Below, one piece after another: positions 43,288-52,968 of a DNA stretch of 64,000 nt. The notes under the pieces are model-generated. The model saw only the letters and a list, made by a program, of their open reading frames with translations. It had not been told where the DNA came from and searched no databases. Source of the stretch: Nitrospirota bacterium. GTDB taxonomy: Bacteria; Nitrospirota; Thermodesulfovibrionia; Thermodesulfovibrionales; UBA6898. Each line of letters starts with the position of its first letter. Within the stretch, counting starts at the first letter, position 1. The position numbers and the translations under genes are program-made. Where the stretch lies: positions 1-64,000 of the forward strand of contig JAJXTV010000016.1 in NCBI GenBank assembly GCA_021783515.1, given 5' to 3'.

Positions 43288-45723
43288 TTGAGAAAAAAAA
43301 AGAAAACACTCCGAGAATCGCTTCTCGGCCATCTGGTCTATGACCTCGCCAAGGACAGCTATTCCGCGACCCCGCGGGACAAGTATCACGCCGTAGTCCT
43401 CTCCCTGCGCCAGAAGCTGGCGGAGAACTGGATCGCCACCCAGCAGGAATATTACCGGGTCTCCGCGAAAAGGCTCTACTATCTCTCCCTCGAGTTTCTG
43501 CTCGGAAGACTTCTCAGAAATTATGCGCTCTCCCTCGACGTCACGGAAGACTACCGGGAGGCGGTCGAAGTCCTCGGGCTGGGATATGAGGAGCTCGTCG
43601 AGCTCGAATGGGACGCGGCCCTCGGCAACGGGGGGCTCGGCAGGCTCGCCGCCTGCTTCCTCGACTCGCTTGCGACGCTCCAGCTGCCGGGCTACGGCTA
43701 CGGGATCAGGTATGAGTACGGGATCTTTTCGCAGAAGATCGTCGAGGGGTTTCAGGTCGAATCCGCCGACAACTGGCTGAGGTATGGAAACCCCTGGGAG
43801 TTTCCGCGGCCGGAGCTCCTCTATCCGGTGCGGTTCTACGGAAGGGTCAGCACCGTCAACGGACGCGGCGGCCGGTTCCGGATGGAATGGACCGACGGCG
43901 ACGAGGTGATGGCAATGGCGTATGACTATCCGGTGCCCGGATTCCGCAACCGGACGGTCAATACGCTCCGCCTCTGGGCGGCAAAATCCACCCGGGAATT
44001 CAACCTCGATTATTTCAACAGCGGCGACTACTTGAAGGCGGTCGAGGACAAAAACAGCAGCGAGAGCATCTCCAAGGTGCTCTATCCGAACGACCAGTCA
44101 GTTGCCGGCAAGGAGCTGAGGCTCAAGCAGCAGTATTTCTTCGTTAGCGCGACGGTGAGGGACATCCTGAGACGGTACCGGAAATTCCATGCAACGTTCC
44201 ATGAATTCCCCGGCGAAGTGGCGATCCAGCTCAACGATACCCATCCCTCTATCGCGATCCCGGAGCTGATGAGGGTCCTGGTCGATGAGGAGCGGGTCCC
44301 CTGGGACGACGCCTGGAAGATTGCCACGCAGACATTCTCCTATACCAATCACACCGTCCTGCCGGAGGCGCTCGAGACGTGGCCGGAGGGGCTTCTCTCC
44401 CATCTGCTGCCGCGGCATCATCAGATCATCCAGGAAATCGACAGGAGACATCTCATTGTTGTAAGGGAGCGTTTTCCCGGATCCAAAGAGGCGCAAGAGG
44501 AGGCGGCGATCATCACCGGCGACGGCGACAGACACCTGCATATGGCCCGTCTTGCCATCATCGGCAGCCACGCGGTCAACGGCGTATCGGCCCTCCACAG
44601 CGATATCCTGAAAAACGGTCTCTTCCGCCGGTTCGACGCCCTGACACCCGGGAAGTTCCTGAATGTCACCAACGGGGTGACTCAGAGGCGATGGCTTCTG
44701 CAGGCGAACCCCGGGCTCGCGGGCCTGATCACCGGGTCCATCGGGAATGCTTGGACGAAGGACCTCGAGGCGCTCAGGGAGCTCGAGCCGCTCGCAGGCG
44801 ACACGGGCTTCAGGGAAGAATTCCGGCGGGTCAAGAAGGAAAACAAGCGTTCTCTTGCCGTGTCTCTCGGGAAGCTCTTCCGTCTCTCGTTCCCCCCGGA
44901 TTTTCTGCTCGACTGCCAGGTCAAGAGGTTCCACGAATACAAACGCCAGCTGCTCAATCTCCTCCACGCGGTCACGATCTTTAACAGGATACGGGAGGGC
45001 GGCAGCGCCGGGAATTTCGTGCCGCGGACGATCCTCTTTTCCGGCAAGGCCGCGCCGGGTTATTTCCTCTGCAAGCTGATCATCAAGCTCATCCATTGCG
45101 TAGCCGCGGCAATCGACGCCGACCCCGCGGCGAGAAACCTGCTGCGCGTCGTGTTCGTCCCGAATTACAGCGTCACGCTGGCGGAGCGGATCATCCCGGC
45201 CGCCGATCTGTCGGAGCAGATCTCGACCGCGGGCTACGAGGCGTCCGGCACCGGAAACATGAAGTTCACCCTCAACGGGGCCCTCACTATCGGCACGCTC
45301 GACGGCGCCAATATCGAGATACGGCGGGAAGTGGGGCCGGAGAACTTTTTCGAATTCGGCCTCGACGCCGGCGAGATCCAAAGGATGCGGGGTTCCTACG
45401 AGCCGCGCCGGTATTACGAGGCCGACGCGGAGCTGAAGCAGGCGGTCGACCAGATCGGCAGCGGCGTCTTTTCGCCGGGCGAGCCCGGATTGTTCGGCCC
45501 TCTTGTCCAGTCAATGCTCGTGGCGGACAGGTTTTTCGTGCTGGCGGACTACGCATCCTACGTGCGCCGTCAGGAAGAGGCCGCCGCCGCCTATCTCGAC
45601 GAAGAAGACTGGACGCGCATGGCGATACTAAATGTCGCGCGCTCGGGGAGGTTTTCAGGAGACCGCGCGGTCCGGGAGTATGCCGGGCGGATATGGGGAA
45701 TTTCTCCCGTCAGGATCGACTGA
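43288..45723 (+). CDS. glgP: Glycogen/maltodextrin phosphorylase
   Basis: 811 residues, standard for the family. It starts at TTG 43288, preceded by GGAGGG, and reads KKTLRESLLGHLVYDLAKD. The N-terminal domain contains ALGNGGLGRLAACFLDS, and the PLP site is EASGTGNMKFTLNGALTIGT with its Lys. It releases glucose-1-phosphate from glycogen. The short gap to the Ap4A phosphorylase suggests one transcript. It is convergent with gmd, the stops being only 3 bases apart. Confidence 0.96.
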   Translation: MRKKKKTLRESLLGHLVYDLAKDSYSATPRDKYHAVVLSLRQKLAENWIATQQEYYRVSAKRLYYLSLEFLLGRLLRNYALSLDVTEDYREAVEVLGLGYEELVELEWDAALGNGGLGRLAACFLDSLATLQLPGYGYGIRYEYGIFSQKIVEGFQVESADNWLRYGNPWEFPRPELLYPVRFYGRVSTVNGRGGRFRMEWTDGDEVMAMAYDYPVPGFRNRTVNTLRLWAAKSTREFNLDYFNSGDYLKAVEDKNSSESISKVLYPNDQSVAGKELRLKQQYFFVSATVRDILRRYRKFHATFHEFPGEVAIQLNDTHPSIAIPELMRVLVDEERVPWDDAWKIATQTFSYTNHTVLPEALETWPEGLLSHLLPRHHQIIQEIDRRHLIVVRERFPGSKEAQEEAAIITGDGDRHLHMARLAIIGSHAVNGVSALHSDILKNGLFRRFDALTPGKFLNVTNGVTQRRWLLQANPGLAGLITGSIGNAWTKDLEALRELEPLAGDTGFREEFRRVKKENKRSLAVSLGKLFRLSFPPDFLLDCQVKRFHEYKRQLLNLLHAVTIFNRIREGGSAGNFVPRTILFSGKAAPGYFLCKLIIKLIHCVAAAIDADPAARNLLRVVFVPNYSVTLAERIIPAADLSEQISTAGYEASGTGNMKFTLNGALTIGTLDGANIEIRREVGPENFFEFGLDAGEIQRMRGSYEPRRYYEADAELKQAVDQIGSGVFSPGEPGLFGPLVQSMLVADRFFVLADYASYVRRQEEAAAAYLDEEDWTRMAILNVARSGRFSGDRAVREYAGRIWGISPVRID

Positions 45724-45726
45724 CGG

Positions 45727-46755
45727 CTACCTGAGCCTGCCCTGGACCCTTTGGAGGTCTGCCTCGGTCATGATCTCGACCAGCCTGCGGAATTTCGTCT
45801 TCGGCTTCCAGCCGAGCTTCTTCTTCGCCCTGGAGGGATCGCCGATCAGGATATTCACCTCGGCGGGCCGGAAGAACTCGGCAGAGACCTCGACGACCGT
45901 CTTGCCGGTCTTCCTGTCTACGCCCTTCTCTTTAATTCCCTTCCCCTTCCAGCCGATCGCCACCCCCGCTGAGCCAAACGCGGTCTCGATAAGCTCCCGC
46001 ACCGAGTGGGTCTCCCCGGTGGCGATGACGAAATCGTCCGGCTGCTTCTGCTGAAGCATGCGCCACATCGCCTCGACGTATTCGGGGGCATAGCCCCAGT
46101 CCCTTTTGGAATCGAGACTGCCGACCAGGACCTTCTCCTGAAGGCCGTGCCTGATGCAGGCGATGCCGTAGGTCAGCTTGCGGGTGACGAACTCCAGCCC
46201 CCGGAGCGGGGACTCGTGATTAAAGAGGATGCCCGAACAGGCGAACATGTTATAGGACTCGCGGTAATTCACGGTGATCCAGTGGCCGTAGACCTTGGCA
46301 ACGCCGTAAGGGCTGCGCGGGTGGAAAGGGGTCTCTTCGTTCTGCGGGATCGCCCGGACCTTCCCGAACATCTCCGACGTGGACGCCTGGTAAAACTTCG
46401 CGTCGGGCCTGATCATCCTGATCGCCTCGAGCAGCCTCAGCACGCCCATCGCGTCGATGTCCGACGTAAGGATCGGCTGCTCGAACGAGGCCTGCACGAA
46501 GCTCTGGGCCGCGAGATTATACACCTCGTCCGGGCTGATCTTTTCGACCTCGCGCATGACGTTCGTGAGCTCCAGGAGGTCCATGTACCGGATCTTTACG
46601 TCCCTCTCGATCCCGAGTTCCCTCAGCCTCCAGAAGCTCGAGTCTCCCGATCTCCTGTCGGCGCCGTAAACCTCGTATCCTTTTTCGAGCAGGAGCTTCG
46701 AGAGATACGCCCCGTCCTGCCCTCTGATTCCGGTGATAAAAGCTGTCTTACGCAT
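45727..46755 (-). CDS. gmd: GDP-mannose 4,6-dehydratase
   Basis: 342 residues from ATG 46755 (a GTG at 46758 is also in frame). Short-chain dehydrogenase fold: NAD(P) motif TGIRGQDGAYL, NLAAQSFVQ, catalytic Thr/Ser in YQASTSEMFG and Tyr/Lys in SPYGVAKVYGHW. It makes GDP-4-keto-6-deoxymannose, precursor of GDP-fucose, GDP-rhamnose or GDP-perosamine in surface glycans. It sits at the start of a polysaccharide region on the same strand; no following epimerase or reductase lies beside it. Confidence 0.95.
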   Translation of the reverse strand: MRKTAFITGIRGQDGAYLSKLLLEKGYEVYGADRRSGDSSFWRLRELGIERDVKIRYMDLLELTNVMREVEKISPDEVYNLAAQSFVQASFEQPILTSDIDAMGVLRLLEAIRMIRPDAKFYQASTSEMFGKVRAIPQNEETPFHPRSPYGVAKVYGHWITVNYRESYNMFACSGILFNHESPLRGLEFVTRKLTYGIACIRHGLQEKVLVGSLDSKRDWGYAPEYVEAMWRMLQQKQPDDFVIATGETHSVRELIETAFGSAGVAIGWKGKGIKEKGVDRKTGKTVVEVSAEFFRPAEVNILIGDPSRAKKKLGWKPKTKFRRLVEIMTEADLQRVQGRLR

Positions 46756-46812
46756 CACGGCAATCCTTAATTCTCAATCGGTTCCTCCGCACAAAGATTT
46801 TCTCGCAATAGT

Positions 46813-46821
46813 AGTATATCA
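46813..46821 (-). promoter_or_regulatory. Extended -10 promoter of gmd
   Basis: On the minus strand TG-A-TATACT, with the TATACT hexamer at 46813-46818, 58 bases upstream of the gmd ATG. No good -35 is visible; extended -10 boxes often lack one. Confidence 0.4.
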
Positions 46822-46878
46822 TAGGAGAAAGATGGCAGCGCCAGCTGGAAACCCCACAGCGCAGGTTGCTCCAACCTA

Positions 46879-47301
46879 CTACTTTCTCCCCACGACAAGC
46901 GTGTCCATGCCAGCCTGGAACGTTCGGATCGAGAGCCCGCTGAATTCCCGGAAAAGCGAACGGAGTTCCTCACTGCCGAAATAGTGCTTATGGTTCCGCA
47001 CGTCGTTCCCGGAGATCACCTTCAGGCGATACGCCAGGAATTCGAGCACCGGCTGCGACCGTGGAGTCGGCGTCGTCAGGATACATCGCGATCCCGACTT
47101 CAGCACCCGGAATATCTCAGCAACAAATATTTCGGGACGATGCAGATGCTCCAGAACGGCGAAGGCGGTCACGACATCGACGCTTTTAGCGGGCAGCGGA
47201 ATCGCCGAATTGAGATCGCCCCGCAAAGCTGTGTCTTTTGCAGGCATCTTATCTTTCAAGAACAATTATTCAGAATACCGGCCGCTATTTAGGAAGCGCA
47301 T
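46879..47301 (-). pseudogene. Remnant of a SAM-dependent methyltransferase
   Basis: The frame from ATG 47301 reads MRFLNSGRYSE, then a TAA at 47266-47268, then LFLKDKMPAKDTALRGDLN and a good class I methyltransferase C-terminal half (VDVVTAFAVLEHLHRPEIFV, FRVLKSGSRCILTTPTP). Motif I, the SAM-binding glycine loop, is absent upstream; the next gene's stop lies at 47352. So the gene is truncated at the 5' end and interrupted. A shorter product from TTG 47265 or ATG 47247 would lack the SAM site. It may be an assembly error at the stop, but the missing half argues for real decay. Confidence 0.72.
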
Positions 47302-47351
47302 CGCTGGATACCTCACAGGCCGGCCCACGCAATGCCGCAGAACGCATAATC

Positions 47352-49400
47352 TCAAAATACGCCGGCACGCTTCCATATCCAGTAGCCGTTGACTGGTTTG
47401 TCGAGGACCCTAATCATGCCATGCGATCTCCCGAAAGATTCATCGAAATAGTCCCGGTCTCCGACAGGGACATCAGGCAGGAGTATGTAGCCCACCCCCA
47501 GTTTTGACAGTATCTTCGATGCGGGGTTCACGAAGATCGAGATGTGGTCGTGCAAGGGATAGGCCGATGCCTTGTCAAAAAATATCGCATCGTCATTTCG
47601 AACATGAAATTCGATATGTGCGTACCGATTGTAATAAATGAGATATCTTCCTTCGGGGTCCAAAATTTTCATCTCCTCCAGATCAGGAACATACTTCAGT
47701 CCGTTAAACACATTCGCTCCAAGCCCCTTGAGGTAGTTCGCAGCGTAATTGTCCCCATAGGCCACCCACCTGGCCCTCGGATCATCTCGGGATATTTTGT
47801 CCACAATCGGAGCGAGGTCCTTATTGAAAAAAGAACTGATTCCTACTGAAATCGGATTAACTCCGACTCCGCCAGTTATAACCCAACAGAGGACCGTAAC
47901 GCAGAACAGTGTCTTTCTCTTTGTCAAAAGGGATGCAAAGATAACCGAGAAGACAACGCCGGTCAAAAGGATCTCCTTCATGCTCAGGAAGCCGTTGGTC
48001 TTATTACTCCAGTACCACCCAAAGATAGTCACGACAATGAAAGAAAAAACAGCGAACCCGATGAACAACGATTTCTTTTCGTCAGCGGAGGCCGGAGTAC
48101 GTGACCGGAGAAAGACCGCACAAAGGGCGATATTTGCAGCTGTGGTCCCAAGAAAGGGCCTTGTTCCGTACGTCTTGTCGAGCAAGGTATATTTCGTCAG
48201 CACTTCAGGCAGGCCGAAACACATATACACAAAAAAAAGAACGACATAGGAGAGCAGTGATACTACCATCCAATCGATATGCTTCCGGAAGACACATTCT
48301 TTCACAGCAACGCCGGCGATTGCCGGGTAAAGAGGAAGAAAGGTCATCGATTCGCAGACGTTTCCATAGGGAAAACGGGTCTGAGTATAAAAGACATTAA
48401 AGAAACCTGAAAAATATTGCCTCAACGATATATTGCCGCCGTTCACCCTTGCGATTCGCTTACCGGGATACTCCGTGGCAAGAAGGACTAACGCAGTCTC
48501 TTTTACTTCTCCCAGATACATCCAGAGCACCAGGCCAATCGCCGCCGCCGCACTAACCGCCGTAACCACCTTTAACGGCAGACGGACCTTCAATGCAGGT
48601 GAACCGCTATGTTCAAGAAGATACCCGGCGACGACAAACAAAAAGAGATACGCTGCAGCTACCTGCCACGCAGGATACAGGTTAAGCGCCAGGTTGAGAG
48701 TGAAGAGGACAAAGACGCCGCCCGATATAGCGATAACAGTCCTGTTGCGCGAAAAGAAAATATACAAAGCGGAAATAGACATAAAGCAAAGTGCTATCAG
48801 GTGGTCGATCCCCTGGATTCCGAACCACCACTGAACATATCCCGAAAAAAAGAGCCATAGCGAGCCGAACAGCGACAGCCAGAAGCTGTTACTGCTCACG
48901 ATCATCAGCAGAAGGAAAAACCCGATCAGCAACGCGAAAATTCTGAAATTCCAGTAAGCGGCAAAAGCTGTTTCTAGGTCTAACAGAAAGAAGGGCCAGC
49001 TCTGCGGTTTGAAAAAGGCTGTATAGTGTTTTACAGGAAGCCCGGGTATGGACGTGACAAGAGCCACCTTACCGAAGCCATAGCTTCGGTTCTCTATTGG
49101 GAACCCCCGCAGAACCTGCGAAAAAATGAAAGGACTTCCTATCATCCATTCGTCTGCCCGCACACCCTTGGGCGTCCCCGCCAGCACACTCCGAGGAGGG
49201 GGAGTCGAATTCCGAGTGATAACGATATTCCAGGCCGCCAGAGAAGAAGTATGAATGTGCGCAACAGTAAGGACACAATATAGAACAAGCGCCACAGTCA
49301 ACAGGATGATGACGCGGTGATCGACGCTGACCAACTCTTCCGCGGTGCAACGGGCGCCAATCTTGTCCAGCCTCTCCACGATGCCCTTCCACGATCTCAT
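47352..49400 (-). CDS. Large polytopic membrane protein, probably GT-C-like
   Basis: 682 residues, ATG 49400. A membrane helix at about 30-48, a periplasmic loop with PKGVRADEWMIGSPFIFSQ, then about ten more helices up to ~520 and a C-terminal periplasmic domain (VGYILLPDVPVGDRDYFD near 650). The layout and the RADEWMIGSP-type loop resemble YfhO/GT-C membrane glycosyltransferases that use polyprenyl-linked donors. No family can be named with certainty. The codon and base use look more A/T-rich than the core genes. The last bases lie next to the methyltransferase remnant. Confidence 0.62.
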   Translation of the reverse strand: MRSWKGIVERLDKIGARCTAEELVSVDHRVIILLTVALVLYCVLTVAHIHTSSLAAWNIVITRNSTPPPRSVLAGTPKGVRADEWMIGSPFIFSQVLRGFPIENRSYGFGKVALVTSIPGLPVKHYTAFFKPQSWPFFLLDLETAFAAYWNFRIFALLIGFFLLLMIVSSNSFWLSLFGSLWLFFSGYVQWWFGIQGIDHLIALCFMSISALYIFFSRNRTVIAISGGVFVLFTLNLALNLYPAWQVAAAYLFLFVVAGYLLEHSGSPALKVRLPLKVVTAVSAAAAIGLVLWMYLGEVKETALVLLATEYPGKRIARVNGGNISLRQYFSGFFNVFYTQTRFPYGNVCESMTFLPLYPAIAGVAVKECVFRKHIDWMVVSLLSYVVLFFVYMCFGLPEVLTKYTLLDKTYGTRPFLGTTAANIALCAVFLRSRTPASADEKKSLFIGFAVFSFIVVTIFGWYWSNKTNGFLSMKEILLTGVVFSVIFASLLTKRKTLFCVTVLCWVITGGVGVNPISVGISSFFNKDLAPIVDKISRDDPRARWVAYGDNYAANYLKGLGANVFNGLKYVPDLEEMKILDPEGRYLIYYNRYAHIEFHVRNDDAIFFDKASAYPLHDHISIFVNPASKILSKLGVGYILLPDVPVGDRDYFDESFGRSHGMIRVLDKPVNGYWIWKRAGVF

Positions 49401-49507
49401 GAGGAAACGTTCCCTCCCGAACGAAATATCATCATGAAATTGGCGCCTTACCCGCCAACTTCACGCAAAAGCATGGCCCCACTCCGGGCCACGGAAACTG
49501 CCGTTCC

Positions 49508-52093
49508 TTATGATCGCGGAGCGCCGGCCGGCTTCCGGCCGCCCAAAGCCCAAGACAACCGCCCCTCAGCCAGTTTCCCGCATCGCTCAGGAGCAAACAT
49601 GGTCTTTACGTATTCGGATGCACGCTGCCCCTTCTGAAACGCCTCATCCCTCTTATGATACGTGGCGCTCATCATCTCCGCCGCGTGCTCTGTATGGGCG
49701 TCCGCCCAAAGCGATCCCTTCGGATACGGCCCGACATCGTTCCCTATCTCGACCAAGTCGTATTTTATCAAATAACTGTTATTCACGTTCATAAAATCCA
49801 GGTTGCCCGAATATGCGGTAGCGATGACCGGCTTACCAAGATACATCGCCTCTGCCATTGGCAGTCCGAAGCCTTCAGCCCTGTGCAGCGAGACATAGCA
49901 GTCCGAGAGCGCAAGGAGATCGTTCACATGCCCCCTGTCATAATACTCGTCGATCATGAGCACAGGCAGATCGGCACCTTTACCCCGCAGTGCTGCCATG
50001 AACTGAGGGTTTTCATCCGTATTCGTCATTTTTAATATGAGCACGCTGTTACGGCAATCCAGATCCCGGAAGGCAATTCGAAACGCCTCAAGCAGGGCAA
50101 ACGGGTTCTTCCGCTCGATAAACGACCTGCAGTCAAAGATGTTTAAGAATATGAAGGTATCGTCGGCAATATTCAGGTCGCTTCTCGTGAACTGCTCTGG
50201 AGGAGAAAACTCCACTGGAATGGGGATTTTTACGACAGGAATCGGCGATACCCTCGAAATCGCATCAAGGAGGAAATCGCTCGCCACCCAAATCTCGTCG
50301 AAATAAGAGAATGCACTGCGCCACCTCTCAGGGAAATCGGACAACTCCCAAAACCAGTATCCTATGTTGTACTTTCCCTTGAAATAGCCCTCACCCATTT
50401 GATCGAAAACAGCGGGCACCTGGTCGGCGTTGACGTGCAGCAGATTGACCGCATACGGGTTGTCTTTTGAGAACTCGATGTGGGTCCTGTCGTTTCTTCT
50501 CAGCCACTGTTGCTCGATATTGTTGAGTACGTAAGAAAGCCCGCTCTGCTGCAGGCTTCTCACCATCCCTCTTGCCGCCTCCCCTACCCCGCTTTCCGTG
50601 TCGATGTATCCCGCGAGATTGACGCCCGGCTCGTCGGTCCCCTTCCGGGGAGAAACGCCCGCGGCCACCATTGCCGGTCCGCCCGGAAATGGCGAAGGCG
50701 GAAGCGACGCAGGCGCCATCTCCCCTGCGAGCCTCCAAAATGTCTTTTCGGCAATCGTCCTCAATACGGGGACACTCTTAATTTTCGACGCATGCCGCAT
50801 GCCGAACTCCCAGAGCGCTTCTTTAACGGGAGGCCGCTTCGGCAAGGTGCCCACGGTCGGTGCAGGCTGCATCCTTTGCCGCTCCGGCCCGTCGAACTTC
50901 AGCAAACTCATGAAATCGGCCGAAAAACCGTATTGCCGAGGTAGCTCCGATTTGGCCCATAAAAATAAAGGCTCCGGATTACTGGCAAACATCGGGAATG
51001 CCCTCTGGAGTTCAGTCCTCCCCTCGTATATATAGAGTAAGATATTGGGGATGCGAAGACTCGACGACGCTGGCGCCACAAGCGAGTCAAGAAAACATTC
51101 GCTCCGCGAGGTGGCAAACGGATTTTCGAAGCTTCCGCTGTCCTTGATGCCCGCGTAAAATCGTCTCACAATGCCGGGAATCTGTATCCCGTTGTCGAAA
51201 GCCCCGAATGCATACGGCCACCGCCTAACCGACTCGTAGCCAGCCTCAAATATTCGCTCCTTGTACAGCCTGAAAAGGGGGCGGAGTTGCGGAATATCCT
51301 TCAGGGTAAAACGGTTCTGATATTTTGAGACGACATCAAGATTATCAAGCCTTATTCCGCTGAAGTGAAAAAAGAAAAGGGGCAGGCCGTTTACCAAAAA
51401 GCCGTCTTTGCATTCCTCAAACCTCCGCTCGTGGAGGTTCCAGTACGCCGCATTGTACCCCGGGTGCTTAAGAATATGAACCCCATCAAAATACGACGGC
51501 ACCAGATCTACCCATTTCTGATCCACGAAAAGGCCGCGTTCCGGAGCCGAGTAGCAATATTTGCCGAGACGGTCCTTCCACCAGGAGAGGAAGGGCTTGA
51601 CCTGCTCATGTCGTGAAAGTCCGATGAACCCGAGGTTAAAGCATCCCACGCGCATGATGTCCACCTCGCTGTGCTGTTTGCCGTCGTCCGGCAAAGGGGA
51701 GGTAAGATGCGGGGTGAGAACGATCGAATGCCTGTCAAGGAGCCCGAAGAGATCGCCGAGGCCGCGGATGAGGAGGATGTCGGGATCAAAGTAAATAACC
51801 TTGTCATACCCGAACTCGGCAAAGAGGTACTCCAAGAAAAAAGGCTTGGTCGCCGTGTTGAGCTCAGTAATGTCATACTTGAAGAAAAACGATTCCTTGG
51901 CAGGAATATCCAGGTCCTCGATTTCCACAACCTTGAAATTTTCCTTTGAAGGGTCGAAACAGCCGTCGATCCGGTCCACCAGCAGGACAAAACGATCGGC
52001 GTCCGGCTGGTGGGCCGCTACCGAGTCCATGAGCGTCCTCGCATAAGCCAGGTAGTTTTTGGAAGCTATGGTAAATATCGCGACGCCGCTCAT
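49508..52093 (-). CDS. Two-domain glycosyltransferase (GT8-like plus GT4)
   Basis: 861 residues. The N-terminal ~270 residues resemble GT8-type GT-A enzymes (SGVAIFTIASKNYLAYARTL, metal site YFDPDILL, HILKHPGYNAAYWN). After a linker (about 330-475) a GT-B GT4 domain begins (VNLAGYIDTESGVGEAARGM) and ends with the nucleotide-sugar motif HRAEGFGLPMAEAMYLGKPV. Two transferase domains in one chain suggest sequential sugar additions to one glycan. The region upstream encodes the other polysaccharide genes on the same strand. Confidence 0.84.
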   Translation of the reverse strand: MSGVAIFTIASKNYLAYARTLMDSVAAHQPDADRFVLLVDRIDGCFDPSKENFKVVEIEDLDIPAKESFFFKYDITELNTATKPFFLEYLFAEFGYDKVIYFDPDILLIRGLGDLFGLLDRHSIVLTPHLTSPLPDDGKQHSEVDIMRVGCFNLGFIGLSRHEQVKPFLSWWKDRLGKYCYSAPERGLFVDQKWVDLVPSYFDGVHILKHPGYNAAYWNLHERRFEECKDGFLVNGLPLFFFHFSGIRLDNLDVVSKYQNRFTLKDIPQLRPLFRLYKERIFEAGYESVRRWPYAFGAFDNGIQIPGIVRRFYAGIKDSGSFENPFATSRSECFLDSLVAPASSSLRIPNILLYIYEGRTELQRAFPMFASNPEPLFLWAKSELPRQYGFSADFMSLLKFDGPERQRMQPAPTVGTLPKRPPVKEALWEFGMRHASKIKSVPVLRTIAEKTFWRLAGEMAPASLPPSPFPGGPAMVAAGVSPRKGTDEPGVNLAGYIDTESGVGEAARGMVRSLQQSGLSYVLNNIEQQWLRRNDRTHIEFSKDNPYAVNLLHVNADQVPAVFDQMGEGYFKGKYNIGYWFWELSDFPERWRSAFSYFDEIWVASDFLLDAISRVSPIPVVKIPIPVEFSPPEQFTRSDLNIADDTFIFLNIFDCRSFIERKNPFALLEAFRIAFRDLDCRNSVLILKMTNTDENPQFMAALRGKGADLPVLMIDEYYDRGHVNDLLALSDCYVSLHRAEGFGLPMAEAMYLGKPVIATAYSGNLDFMNVNNSYLIKYDLVEIGNDVGPYPKGSLWADAHTEHAAEMMSATYHKRDEAFQKGQRASEYVKTMFAPERCGKLAEGRLSWALGGRKPAGAPRS

Positions 52094-52128
52094 TATTCTA
52101 TCGATGCCGAATCTTCAGGGAGATGGTA

Positions 52129-52968
52129 TCAGACATCATATCCGAACGATCTCAGCGTCTCCCCCATGACGGAATTCATGATTCTCTTCTCTTCGTCGGA
52201 AAAGGCTTCTTTCCAGTCGCCGAACTTCGCCTTCCTGATCACCTTGCCTTCACCTTTTTCGCCGGCAGAGACCATCTCAAAGCTGGACCTCTCGACAAGG
52301 CACTTCAGTTCTTTCTCTCCGATGCGAACCCCGAGAAAAATCATAAACAGACCTAGGACAGGCAATTGTATCATATCGGAGATCCTCGTATCGGATCAAG
52401 AGCCGCCTGTCCGGAGAATGATTTTCATATGTCGACTTGATAAGTGTTAAGAGAGTGCGCCACGAATTAGACTGTCTCACAACCACATCTCTCCCCTTTC
52501 CTCGTCCAGAACCGGAAATCGCATCCACTTGTTCGCCCATGATCCTTTTCTGAATATATCGAGTACTGACGCGGCAACATCTCTGCCGTCGCGAACAAGG
52601 AATATCGTTTTTGCGTTCGGAAACAATTGTAATATTATATCTGCAAAAAGACTACCGTTGGGTTCCTTTATCACGACCGGCTTCTTAAGACATGCCGGAT
52701 ACTGGCAGAAAAGTCTCTGCAGGACCATCTTTCTCATATAAGGCATCCAGACATGACGGTAGGCCGCCGAAAAGAAATATTCCGCCTCATTCTCATAGAC
52801 ATCGATTGTTCGGTCTATCTTTATCCGATAATTTTCGTCGGGCACATTGATGATCTTGCCGGCTAAACTCCCGATGTGTGAACCTTTCAAGGGTTCGTTC
52901 CACACTATTATATCCTTATGGTTCAACAGCCTTGCCGTCAGCCTCTCTGTTCACAGCACGATATCTTT
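52129..52968 (-). pseudogene. Broken sulfotransferase gene
   Basis: Reading frames 52477-52926, 52277-52540 and 52129-52374 together give one sulfotransferase: TERLTARLLNHKDIIVWNEP, then KTIFLVRDGRDVAASVL, RRLLIRYEDLRYD, YDFLGVRIGEKE and the C-terminus SFGYDV. Two compensating frameshifts divide it. The second is explained by one extra T in the TTTTT run near 52336-52345. The PAPS P-loop that should precede the LNHKDI segment is missing because the upstream fusion gene stops at 52969. Real decay or assembly error cannot be told apart for the frameshifts, but the 5' truncation is clear. Confidence 0.78.

Noticed and set aside
52477-52479. UGA at the end of the first sulfotransferase fragment as a possible selenocysteine
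   Set aside because: The downstream frame ends quickly (GALS then stop) and the homology continues in another frame, so a frameshift explains it better.
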